From NCBI GenBank assembly GCA_023458535.1, contig JAEWYW010000050.1, positions 1 to 34,115 of the forward strand: a stretch of DNA of 34,115 nucleotides. Direction: 5' to 3'. The notes beneath the pieces are model-generated. The model saw nothing but the letters and a program-made list of their open reading frames with translations. It searched no databases and was not told the DNA's origin. This document shows positions 7,009-14,367 of this stretch, piece after piece. A program made the translations under genes and the position numbers. How positions within the stretch are numbered: position 1 is the stretch's first letter; each line of letters starts with the position of its first letter. Source of the stretch: Bacteroidota bacterium. GTDB lineage: Bacteria; Bacteroidota; Bacteroidia; Flavobacteriales; Weeksellaceae.

Positions 7009-7596
7009 TTAGTGAAAAAAACGGAAATGACTTTCATTTGCCCACTTTAACATTTCTTTGTCACCAGAGGTATCACCAAACGCAATAGATTTGTCGAATT
7101 TTTCATGTTCTATCACTTTTTCTATACGCAAAACCTTCTCCTGTCCGTTGCAGTTTTTTCCGATAAAATTACCCGTGAAAACTCCTCCTTTGAATTCCGC
7201 CTTGGTGGAGACCAATTCCATTTTAAACTGATCTGCAAAGGGTTTTGCCCATATATCCAGAGACGCAGTAACTAAAAGACTTTGGGTAGATTCTGGGTTG
7301 ATGTTTTTAATGAAATCCAACGCATTTCCTCGGATGATTTTCGGATAGTTTTTTTCAAAAAAAAGCTGTGATTTTTGATCAATCTTTTGTTGTGTTTGCC
7401 CTTTTAAAATAGATCCTATGAAGCTTTTTTTCACCTTCTCTGTATCTGCGAGCTTTAGTTTTAACAATACAAAAAGCGGAACATGACGCAAAAATTGCAT
7501 ATAAAACTTTGAAGGATTATAGAATTTAAGATACATGAACATGGTATCTTTATAGGTTAAAGTGCCGTCAAAATCGAAGCAATATAATTTTTTCAT
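7009..7596 (-). CDS. HAD-superfamily phosphatase (HAD-IB type)
   Basis: Motif I is DFDGTLT with nucleophile Asp8 and acid Asp10. Motif II is the LLVTAS segment, and motif III the acidic GDTSGD near residues 174-179. An alpha-helical cap lies between motifs I and II, as in phosphoserine phosphatase-like HAD-IB enzymes. The 195-aa chain stops soon after motif III. It lies 59 bp downstream of the three DprE/UbiA-like genes on the same strand. That makes removal of the 5-phosphate from a polyprenyl-phospho-ribose 5-phosphate intermediate an attractive but unproven role. Phosphoserine or another small phosphate ester is an alternative substrate. Confidence 0.85.
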   Translation of the reverse strand: MKKLYCFDFDGTLTYKDTMFMYLKFYNPSKFYMQFLRHVPLFVLLKLKLADTEKVKKSFIGSILKGQTQQKIDQKSQLFFEKNYPKIIRGNALDFIKNINPESTQSLLVTASLDIWAKPFADQFKMELVSTKAEFKGGVFTGNFIGKNCNGQEKVLRIEKVIEHEKFDKSIAFGDTSGDKEMLKWANESHFRFFH

Positions 7597-7655
7597 TTTG
7601 AATACATTTGAATACCGAAAAACTGGAAAAAATATCCAATCTCCAATATGATATC

Positions 7656-8381
7656 TTACAATTTCATTTTCTTGAAAATAAATTCAGGGATATTTCTAAT
7701 AATCATCATTATTAATCCCCAAATAGGTAGAACGTAAATATTATTCTTTTGTTTTTTATAACCTTTAAAAATATAATGAGCGGCTTGTTGTGGTGTTGCT
7801 GTAAGTTTCGGATTTAAAGGCAAACCTTCTGTCATTTTCGTGGCCATAAAACCAGGCTTAACCGTCATTACGTGCACCTTTTTATCATATAGATAATTTC
7901 TAAGACCGCTCAAATAAGCAGTAAATGCTGCTTTAGCGCTTCCATATATAAAATTGCTCTGTCTTCCTCTTTCGCCCGCAACCGATGACAGTCCGATGAT
8001 GGTTCCGCCACGCCTTGCTTCCATTTTTTGCGCAAAAAAATTAATAACGGGAACCAACTTTGCGTAATTAATATCGATAATTCTTTGCGTATTAGCTTGA
8101 TCGTAAAGACCTTCCTCTGTACCCTCACCCAAATAACCAGTTGCACAAAAAAGCAGCGAAGAATTTATTTTTTCCAGTTGTGAATAATTGATTTCCTTCA
8201 TTACATCCAACTCAATTACTTCACAGATTTGTAAAAATTTCACATCTAAATGCTTTGCGAAACGCTCCGTGGTTTCTTTATTTGAAGTAAAAAGATAAAT
8301 TTTCTCGAATTTTTCACCTTCCTGCAACGCTTTCTCTACAAAAGCCTGAGCTACCTCAGATGTGCTTCCTAAAACTATCAT
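7656..8381 (-). CDS. SDR-family reductase, DprE2-like
   Basis: A short-chain dehydrogenase/reductase of 241 aa with an N-terminal Rossmann start (VLGSTSEVAQAF), Asn105, Ser132/133, Tyr146 and Lys150 (YGSAK) forming the SDR catalytic set. Its start lies 2 bp after the DprE1-like gene. In mycobacteria DprE2 reduces decaprenyl-phospho-2-keto-erythro-pentofuranose to decaprenyl-phospho-arabinose using NADH. The gene pairing rather than the sequence alone supports that reading here. The C-terminus carries a hydrophobic stretch (IWGLIMMIIRNIPEFIF), consistent with membrane association. Confidence 0.85.
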   Translation of the reverse strand: MIVLGSTSEVAQAFVEKALQEGEKFEKIYLFTSNKETTERFAKHLDVKFLQICEVIELDVMKEINYSQLEKINSSLLFCATGYLGEGTEEGLYDQANTQRIIDINYAKLVPVINFFAQKMEARRGGTIIGLSSVAGERGRQSNFIYGSAKAAFTAYLSGLRNYLYDKKVHVMTVKPGFMATKMTEGLPLNPKLTATPQQAAHYIFKGYKKQKNNIYVLPIWGLIMMIIRNIPEFIFKKMKL

Positions 8382-8383
8382 TC

Positions 8384-9700
8384 TTAACTGTTGTTTAAAA
8401 TTCTTTTGTGCTGCATGGACACAAATTTCGGATTGTGAACATTTTTCAAGTAGTTGGTCAACGAAGATCGGCTCATGGTATCTTTCGTTAAGTAAATTCT
8501 GCCACCATATTCCTCAACAATATCATCAAGCTTATTGACGAGTTGAGCCAGTTGCGAGTTTACTTTAAAATCCAACGCTAAAGTATAGCCTTCCACTGGA
8601 AAAGAATTGTAAGCTTCGGCATTATTTTTACCAAAGAGCTTTAGAACAGCTAGAAAAGAACCATTTCCGCTTTTTGCGATAGTTTCTAAAATCTTTCGCA
8701 TTCCTTCTTTCCCTTTTTCCTTCGGAATTACCATCTGATATTGTATGAAACCAGATTTTCCGTAAATTTTGTTCCAGTTATTGACGGCATCTAAAGGATA
8801 GAAAAATGTTTCATAATCGATAAAGCTCTTCACAAATTTCTTAGTCTGTTTCTTGAAATACAGCCAATTGAATATTTTTACTGTAAGATTATTCAGGATA
8901 AATCCAGGAAAATAAAACGGAACTGTAGGACTGAGTTTTTTCTTTAATTGCAAGGGATTTTGCTTTTTATGGGACGGCAACTCATGTTGAAAAGCATGTT
9001 CACCACGCATTAAAATACTTCTCCCAATATTTTTTCCTGTCTGGAGACAATCGATCCAAGCAACATTATACGTCCAGCTTTCACTTTCATCAAAAAGAGC
9101 AAAAATTTCATCTAAATTCTCCGCTTTGATGCTTTCTTGACGGATGTAGGCAGTTTCAATATTTTTTAATTTGAATTTTGCAGAAAGAATGATCCCAGTT
9201 AAACCCATACCACCAATAGTGGACCAAAATTTATCTGAGTTTAATTCTCTGGAACAGGTAATCACTTCACCATTTTCAGTCATTAGATTAAATTCAGTAA
9301 CATATTCTGAGAAGCAACCCTCAGCATGATGATTTTTCCCATGAACGTCTGATGCAATAGCACCTCCAACGGTAACAAACTTGGTACCTGGAGTAACATA
9401 CAGAAAATAGCCTTGCGGAACTGCCACTTCCAAAACATCGGAAAGAAGAACGCCAGCTTCACATTCAATAATGCCATTTAATCGGTCGAAACTGATAAAT
9501 TTATTAAGCCGTTTTGTTGAAAATATGCTTTCACCCAATGAAGCATCTCCATAACATCTACCGTTACCCCGAGCAATTAATTCATTATGATTTTTTACAA
9601 AATCTCTGATGCTGCTGATATTTTCTTCAGATTTTATCTCTTTTTTTACCACTGGATAATTCCCCCAATTGGTAACTTCCTGTACAAAATTGGGTTTCAT
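8384..9700 (-). CDS. FAD-dependent oxidase, DprE1-like
   Basis: A VAO/PCMH-type flavoprotein of 438 aa. The FAD-binding half shows RGNGRCYGDASL (44-55) and TPGTKFVTVGGAIASDVHGK (103-122), both very close to the signature segments of DprE1, the decaprenyl-phosphoryl-ribose 2'-epimerase oxidase. It would oxidise the 2'-OH of polyprenyl-phospho-ribose, and the adjacent SDR would then reduce the ketone with inverted stereochemistry. The region matching the mycobacterial inhibitor-binding cysteine reads YTLALDF, i.e. alanine. The C-terminus is shorter than I recall for the mycobacterial enzyme. Its ATG overlaps the UbiA-like stop by one base (TAATG), suggesting translational coupling. Confidence 0.88.
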   Translation of the reverse strand: MKPNFVQEVTNWGNYPVVKKEIKSEENISSIRDFVKNHNELIARGNGRCYGDASLGESIFSTKRLNKFISFDRLNGIIECEAGVLLSDVLEVAVPQGYFLYVTPGTKFVTVGGAIASDVHGKNHHAEGCFSEYVTEFNLMTENGEVITCSRELNSDKFWSTIGGMGLTGIILSAKFKLKNIETAYIRQESIKAENLDEIFALFDESESWTYNVAWIDCLQTGKNIGRSILMRGEHAFQHELPSHKKQNPLQLKKKLSPTVPFYFPGFILNNLTVKIFNWLYFKKQTKKFVKSFIDYETFFYPLDAVNNWNKIYGKSGFIQYQMVIPKEKGKEGMRKILETIAKSGNGSFLAVLKLFGKNNAEAYNSFPVEGYTLALDFKVNSQLAQLVNKLDDIVEEYGGRIYLTKDTMSRSSLTNYLKNVHNPKFVSMQHKRILNNS

Positions 9701-10584
9701 TATTTAAAATAGATTAAAATGAAAAACGAAATTACCCACAAAAACAAAGTCGCTTGAATATAACGATCTCTATAAATAATTTTTGTTGGAGATTCCGTTC
9801 TGTTATAAACCAATGTCTGTTGTAAATACCTAAGAAATGCAAAAACCACAAAAACTACGGTATAAAAAACTCCTTGATGAAATCTTCCCTGAACTTCTGG
9901 AGATAAGGTAAACATTAGATAACATACAATAGCTAAAGTAACTGATATGGACAAAGTGATGTCTGCAAACTGAACATTGTAGCCATCTAAAGCTTTTCTA
10001 GTTTTACCAGATACGGCGGCATTGATGAGCTCGCCCCGTCTTTTGCCAATTGCCAGAACCAATGCCAAAACAAATGTTAGAAGTATTGCCCATTGCGAGA
10101 TATAAATTCCTGTAATATAACCTCCTGCCAAAACTCTTAAAACGAAACCAGTAGCAATAATAAAAATATCTATAATAGGAACGTGCTTGAGTTTAAAGGT
10201 GTAAGCCAAATTCATTATCACGTAAAAAATAATGATGGAGGCAAATTTCCATAGATTCTGTTGAAAGTAGTATTGTGCACAAAATACAATAGCAATATTT
10301 ACAATTACTAAACTTATCATTAAAATCAAAGCATTTGATTTTTTAATGGCACCACTAGCCAATGGTCGGATTCTTTTCTGAGGGTGTTTACGGTCAGATT
10401 CTATATCGTTATAATCATTCAGAATATAAACCACACTTGCTGCGAGAGAGAAAACTATAAAAGCAACAACACTTTTAGAGAACAGCACAGGATCTTTAAT
10501 ACCGCCAGAAAAAAACAAAGGCACAAATACAAAAGTATTTTTTACCCATTGTTCAACACGTATTAATTTGAGATATTTCGTCAT
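9700..10584 (-). CDS. UbiA-family prenyltransferase, decaprenyl-phosphate phosphoribosyltransferase-like
   Basis: An integral membrane protein with about eight or nine hydrophobic segments over 294 aa. The first Asp-rich motif NDYNDIESD (56-64) is followed by RKHPQKRIRPLASG, a segment typical of the polyprenyl-phosphate phosphoribosyltransferase branch (mycobacterial Rv3806c) rather than quinone or heme prenyltransferases. It would attach 5-phosphoribose from PRPP to polyprenyl phosphate. It is the first gene of the UbiA, DprE1-like, DprE2-like run and has a -7-like box just upstream. Confidence 0.87.
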   Translation of the reverse strand: MTKYLKLIRVEQWVKNTFVFVPLFFSGGIKDPVLFSKSVVAFIVFSLAASVVYILNDYNDIESDRKHPQKRIRPLASGAIKKSNALILMISLVIVNIAIVFCAQYYFQQNLWKFASIIIFYVIMNLAYTFKLKHVPIIDIFIIATGFVLRVLAGGYITGIYISQWAILLTFVLALVLAIGKRRGELINAAVSGKTRKALDGYNVQFADITLSISVTLAIVCYLMFTLSPEVQGRFHQGVFYTVVFVVFAFLRYLQQTLVYNRTESPTKIIYRDRYIQATLFLWVISFFILIYFK

Positions 10585-10601
10585 TTATGCAAAGTGAGCC
10601 A

Positions 10602-10609
10602 CAAAAATA
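10602..10609 (-). promoter_or_regulatory. Candidate -7 box for the UbiA/DprE-like operon
   Basis: The minus strand reads TATTTTTG, an exact TAnnTTTG match, 17 nt before the UbiA-like start codon. The expected -33 position is not a clean TTTG, so confidence is moderate. Confidence 0.45.
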
Positions 10610-10636
10610 CTGAATTTAAAGCAAAGACTATGAAAT

Positions 10637-10671
10637 AAAAAAAAGGAAACCTTGGTAAGATTTCCTTTTTT
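10637..10671 (-). terminator. Terminator of the OmpA-like gene
   Basis: GGAAA (10645-10649) pairs with TTTCC (10661-10665), and the stem is extended by A/T-run pairing. The minus strand ends in eight T. It lies 20 nt past the OmpA-like stop. Confidence 0.75.
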
Positions 10672-10690
10672 ATCATGTGAAAATATTTTC

Positions 10691-11380
10691 TTATTGACCC
10701 TTCTGTGCGTCTTGAATCATTTTCTCGTTTGCTGTAATGGCAAATTCTACTCTTCTGTTTTTAGCTCTACCAGCGTCAGTATCATTTGTAGCTACAGGAT
10801 CTTGTTCTCCCATACCCATTGTAAACATTCTGCTGTTAGAAATACCTTTACCTGCTAAGTACGATTTTACAGCTGCAGCTCTTCTGTCTGATAATCCTAG
10901 ATTATACTGATCTGAACCCATACTATCGGTATAACCATAGATATTGATATTCGTATCTGGGTTATCTTTAAGAACTGAAGCCAATTTATCAAGGTTAGTC
11001 TGCGCAGCAGCAGTTAAGTTGGATGAATCGAATGCAAAATTCACGATGCTTTCATTCATGGTAACTTTAATACCATCTCCAACTCTTTCTACTTCAGCAC
11101 CTGGCAAAGTTTCTTTAATATCTTTAGCCTGCTTATCCATTTTGTTACCGATTACGTTACCAGCAACACCACCAATAATTCCACCTAAAACAGCACCGAT
11201 AGCTGCATTTTTACCTTTCCCAACATTGTTACCTAAAACCCCACCAATTACCGCTCCAGAAGCTACCCCAACGGCAGTACCTCTTTGCTGGTGATTTGAA
11301 TTTTGTACGGTTTCACAACTTGTAAGTAATAGTGCAGATGATAAAAATAGTGCACCAATATATGTTTTTGTAAATTTCAT
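10691..11380 (-). CDS. OmpA-family lipoprotein with glycine-zipper domain (YiaD-like)
   Basis: The lipobox LLTSC (Cys22) predicts an outer membrane lipoprotein. Residues about 36-80 form Gly-rich repeats (GAVIGGVLGNNVGKGKNAAI and a similar GAVLGGIIGG block), a glycine zipper likely to pack into the membrane. Residues about 112-217 are an OmpA C-terminal peptidoglycan-binding domain, with YGYTDSMGSDQYN and LSDRRA, the diaminopimelate-contacting region, and the closing NRRVEF. It would tether the outer membrane to peptidoglycan. It is 25 bp behind a lipocalin-like lipoprotein gene, an arrangement that suggests one operon. Confidence 0.93.
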   Translation of the reverse strand: MKFTKTYIGALFLSSALLLTSCETVQNSNHQQRGTAVGVASGAVIGGVLGNNVGKGKNAAIGAVLGGIIGGVAGNVIGNKMDKQAKDIKETLPGAEVERVGDGIKVTMNESIVNFAFDSSNLTAAAQTNLDKLASVLKDNPDTNINIYGYTDSMGSDQYNLGLSDRRAAAVKSYLAGKGISNSRMFTMGMGEQDPVATNDTDAGRAKNRRVEFAITANEKMIQDAQKGQ

Positions 11381-11405
11381 TGTATTATTTTTAAATTATT
11401 GATAA

Positions 11406-11897
11406 TTATTTCATTCCTGTTCTCTGGAAGTTGTATACAACTCTCACTGTATTTCCATCAAATGGAACATCTTGCTCTAAAGAGAACTGATCAGTCGCCT
11501 GATTGATTAATCTTACTGAATAGCCAACTGTATTTTGCTTAGCTTTAGTTCCGTCAGCAATTTTTTTGAATAAAAACTCATTGCCACCTTTCACTTCAAA
11601 TTTAATAGGCTGAGTAAGTGACGGGCAGCTTCCACCTCCTTTTAAAGTGTAGGCTCCTGTATAATTGTTAGGAATTAACCTCCAGTGACTTCCAACAAAA
11701 CATTGAATATCTGCACCCTCGTCAAATGGTTTAATTTTGTAATTTTTATCGTAGTCTACGCTTACAATTTCCCAGTCGCCTTTCATACCTAAGAAATCTT
11801 TTCTCAATTCCTGAGAATTTTGTGCATTCTTAACTCCAGAACAAGATACTGCTAAAAGTGATGTTCCTAATATCCCTGCAAGTAATACTTTTTTCAT
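11406..11897 (-). CDS. Lipocalin-like lipoprotein
   Basis: A lipoprotein signal (LLAVSC, Cys19) precedes a ~130-residue beta-rich domain that begins with GDWEIVSVDYD and ends with VVYNFQRTG, as expected for the bacterial lipocalin-like family. Two cysteines at about 66 and 91 could form a disulfide. Function is unknown; binding of a small hydrophobic ligand in the periplasm is an inference from fold. It is the first gene before the OmpA-like lipoprotein. A weak TTTG-N19-TACAATCA promoter may lie in the 62 bp between the upstream terminator and the start. Confidence 0.8.
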   Translation of the reverse strand: MKKVLLAGILGTSLLAVSCSGVKNAQNSQELRKDFLGMKGDWEIVSVDYDKNYKIKPFDEGADIQCFVGSHWRLIPNNYTGAYTLKGGGSCPSLTQPIKFEVKGGNEFLFKKIADGTKAKQNTVGYSVRLINQATDQFSLEQDVPFDGNTVRVVYNFQRTGMK

Positions 11898-11959
11898 TGT
11901 TTATTTATTTAGATGATTGTATAAGTACAAAAAACCGTGCCAAAGAAAATGTAAAAAAC

Positions 11960-11990
11960 AAAAAAGTCCGAAAAAATCGGACTCTTTTTT
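11960..11990 (-). terminator. Terminator of the subtilisin-like protease gene
   Basis: GTCCGA (11966-11971) pairs with TCGGAC (11977-11982) around five A. It is flanked by an A-run and a T-run, so it can act in both directions. It lies 17 nt downstream of the protease stop on the minus strand. Confidence 0.87.
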
Positions 11991-12006
11991 ATGAATTTCG
12001 CATTCT

Positions 12007-13683
12007 CTATTTTTTTACAGCTTTCTTCTTTGCGGGCTTCACTTTTACGGGTGCTGAACCTTTGTAAAAGTTATTGTATGCATACTCTGCTGCCTTAGCA
12101 ACATCTATTACACCACCCGCCTGAGATAAATCTCCAAAACTATTTTCTGTCGATTTATTGGTGGTTTTCACCAATGATTCAATTACCTGAGCCGGCGTTA
12201 ATCCTGGTATGTAAGCCAAAAGAACTGCTGCAGCTCCCGCCACTACAGGAGAAGCCATTGAAGTTCCCTGCTCGTATTTATAGATATTCTTAGGAACTGC
12301 GGAATATATCTTATCTCCAGGCGCAAAAACATCCACCATTTTTTTGTTAAAGTTGGAGAAACTTGCTTTCAGCGCTTTGCTGTCGTTGGTGCTCGCACCT
12401 ACAACAATCATATTTGTTACGAATGGTTTTGCATCCGCAGGATTTTTATAATTGGTTGGGTAATAAACGTTCTCTTCTACGTTTTCGTTTTCATTACCTG
12501 CTGCTTTTACAAGCAACACACCTTTATCTTCCGCATATTTAAAAGCATCCCACACCACATTTTTACCTGGAGACACAGGCTTACCAAAACTCATATTGAG
12601 CACCTTGGCACCGTTGTCTACCGCATACCGAATAGAGTTGGCCACATCTTTATCTCTTTCATCACCATTTGGAACTGTTCGCACGGTCATGATCTTCGCC
12701 ACTTTGTGTGCCACACCATACTGAACTTCTTTCCCCTGAGGATTTCCTGCAATAATTGCTGCAACGTGAGTTCCGTGCAATGCATCAGGACCTTCATAAT
12801 GGTTGTTGCCGTATTTCTTTTCAGAATAATCATCATAATTATCACCGACGATATCTTTTCTAGGATCAAAGTCTAAATTGTATTGCTGCTCGGATTGAGG
12901 TTTGAAATAATCTAAAGCCTCCTTCATCTGCTCCTTAAGTAATTTTTCAAACTCTGGACCTGATTTACCCGCAAATTCTGGACTTTCTGCAAGTTGAGGT
13001 AAAATTTGCAGCGCAATAACATCCGCTTGATCTTGCGTAGGTTTTAAGGTAGCAATATTTTCTTTTGTTAAGGTCTTATTCCCTAATAGTTTTACCATGT
13101 TAGGAATCAACTTATCAATCATGGAATACGTTTGAAAACCTTGTTTTGCTTCAATGCTTTTTTTGCTAAAAATATCTTTAGCTTTCATATACATCGCAAA
13201 TTCTTCCGGCATTTTCGCCTGATTTGCTTTGTTCGTTGTAGAATTGTCACCCTCAAAAATAGGTTTATACTTTTTTACCACACGAGTCACCTCCATATTA
13301 TCTACATCGATATCTCCATTTTTCCCACCGATAAAACTCCATCCATACACATCATCTACATAACCGTTGCCGTCATCATCTTTACCATTATTTGGCACCT
13401 CATTTACATTTTTCCACAGGTTATTTTTAAGTGCTGGGTGATCTACCTGTACACCGCTGTCTAAAACACCCACCACTACTGGAGTTGGTTTTAAACCTTT
13501 TGATTCCAAAAATTTATATGCGTTGGCGGTATTCACACCGTACACCTTTGTTGTTGCAAAGTCTTTATGATACCAAGTCATTAAGTCTTTATCCTCCATT
13601 GGATCCTTCGTTGCGGAAGAACTCTGTGCAAATGAAAAGCTGAATCCTGATAGAAAAACAGCTGCTAACAATATTTTTTTCAT
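12007..13683 (-). CDS. Secreted subtilisin-like serine protease (S8 family)
   Basis: A Sec signal peptide ends near FSFAQ (residue 20). The catalytic triad is visible as Asp75 (VLDSGVQVDHP), His303 (LHGTHVA) and Ser475 (GTSMASP), with the oxyanion Asn397 in AAGN. The Asp-His interval is about 228 residues because of a large insertion rich in K, Q and E, far longer than in subtilisin. The C-terminus is a lysine-rich tail (PAKKKAVKK) with no type IX secretion sorting domain. The protein is probably periplasmic or membrane-attached. It starts 3 bp after the WbqC-like gene, so the two are co-transcribed. Confidence 0.93.
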   Translation of the reverse strand: MKKILLAAVFLSGFSFSFAQSSSATKDPMEDKDLMTWYHKDFATTKVYGVNTANAYKFLESKGLKPTPVVVGVLDSGVQVDHPALKNNLWKNVNEVPNNGKDDDGNGYVDDVYGWSFIGGKNGDIDVDNMEVTRVVKKYKPIFEGDNSTTNKANQAKMPEEFAMYMKAKDIFSKKSIEAKQGFQTYSMIDKLIPNMVKLLGNKTLTKENIATLKPTQDQADVIALQILPQLAESPEFAGKSGPEFEKLLKEQMKEALDYFKPQSEQQYNLDFDPRKDIVGDNYDDYSEKKYGNNHYEGPDALHGTHVAAIIAGNPQGKEVQYGVAHKVAKIMTVRTVPNGDERDKDVANSIRYAVDNGAKVLNMSFGKPVSPGKNVVWDAFKYAEDKGVLLVKAAGNENENVEENVYYPTNYKNPADAKPFVTNMIVVGASTNDSKALKASFSNFNKKMVDVFAPGDKIYSAVPKNIYKYEQGTSMASPVVAGAAAVLLAYIPGLTPAQVIESLVKTTNKSTENSFGDLSQAGGVIDVAKAAEYAYNNFYKGSAPVKVKPAKKKAVKK

Positions 13684-13686
13684 TTC

Positions 13687-14298
13687 TTAGATTAATTTGA
13701 TATTCTTTAAATAAGTATAAGATTCTGGTCCTTTGTTACAAACCAAATCTAAAATTGATAAATCTTTTATAAAACCCAGCTTGTCGGAAAATACCTGATA
13801 ATATTCATCCATTTGCCACTTTGAAGGCTTCTTAGACGAAAATTTATCTCGAAAATCTTGCTGATCTGGATTTTTGAAGTACTCATTATTCAAATCGTAT
13901 GCCTTTTCCTGTTTGAGTATCTTCATGAACATTTCAATACTAGAAATATTAAGTGCAAGAAGGGAATTTTCTTCCTTATCAAAAATTCTTTTTAATTGAT
14001 CTTTATAAAATTCAAAATACGGCGAACTTTGGTACGCTGATTTGATGGAACGCCAATGATTTTTTTGCCAATCTTCGTTATATGAGATTTCAATATCTTT
14101 CAGTTGTTTTTTCCCGTTATGCTGTATGGGGATAATTAAAGAAAGTTTTCCGTTGGCTCCAAAAATATCGGCTCTGTTTCTATAGGTCTGCTTTGGGAAA
14201 TGTTCCCACTGCTCTATGAGCACCTCATCTGCTTGCAAATAGGCAGCAAACCATGAAATCGGGGGCATGTAAAAAGCAGGGAGTAATATGGTGTTCAT
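13687..14298 (-). CDS. WbqC-like family protein
   Basis: A 203-aa soluble protein with the family opening LLPAFYMPPISWFAAYLQAD, the QTYRNRADIFGANG segment and the HWRSIKSAYQSSPYF core. WbqC-like proteins occur in polysaccharide loci and elsewhere, and their biochemical activity is not settled. It sits between the lepB terminator and the subtilase, 3 bp from the latter. Only 37 bp separate its start from the terminator, so its own promoter must overlap the terminator, or readthrough from lepB supplies transcription. Confidence 0.82.
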   Translation of the reverse strand: MNTILLPAFYMPPISWFAAYLQADEVLIEQWEHFPKQTYRNRADIFGANGKLSLIIPIQHNGKKQLKDIEISYNEDWQKNHWRSIKSAYQSSPYFEFYKDQLKRIFDKEENSLLALNISSIEMFMKILKQEKAYDLNNEYFKNPDQQDFRDKFSSKKPSKWQMDEYYQVFSDKLGFIKDLSILDLVCNKGPESYTYLKNIKLI

Positions 14299-14335
14299 AC
14301 AGTTTAAATTAAATCTTTAATATTTATTCCATACA

Positions 14336-14366
14336 AAAATGAAGTATTTTACAATACTTCATTTTA
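14336..14366 (-). terminator. Terminator of lepB
   Basis: A 13-bp perfect stem (14336-14348 with 14353-14365) closes a 4-nt loop and has A/T-rich ends on both sides. It begins 2 nt beyond the lepB stop codon. Confidence 0.85.
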
Positions 14367-14367
14367 T

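Noticed and set aside
10944..11294. Plus-strand ORF of 116 codons opposite the OmpA-like gene
   Set aside because: It mirrors the Gly-rich repeats of the real gene (giving Pro/Ala/Thr-rich text) and has no recognisable domain.
11898..11960. Sigma-54-like sequence TTGGCACGGTTTTTTGTA upstream of the lipocalin-like gene
   Set aside because: The -24 GG is present, but at the fixed spacing the -12 element reads TG instead of GC; shifting by one base breaks the strict spacing.
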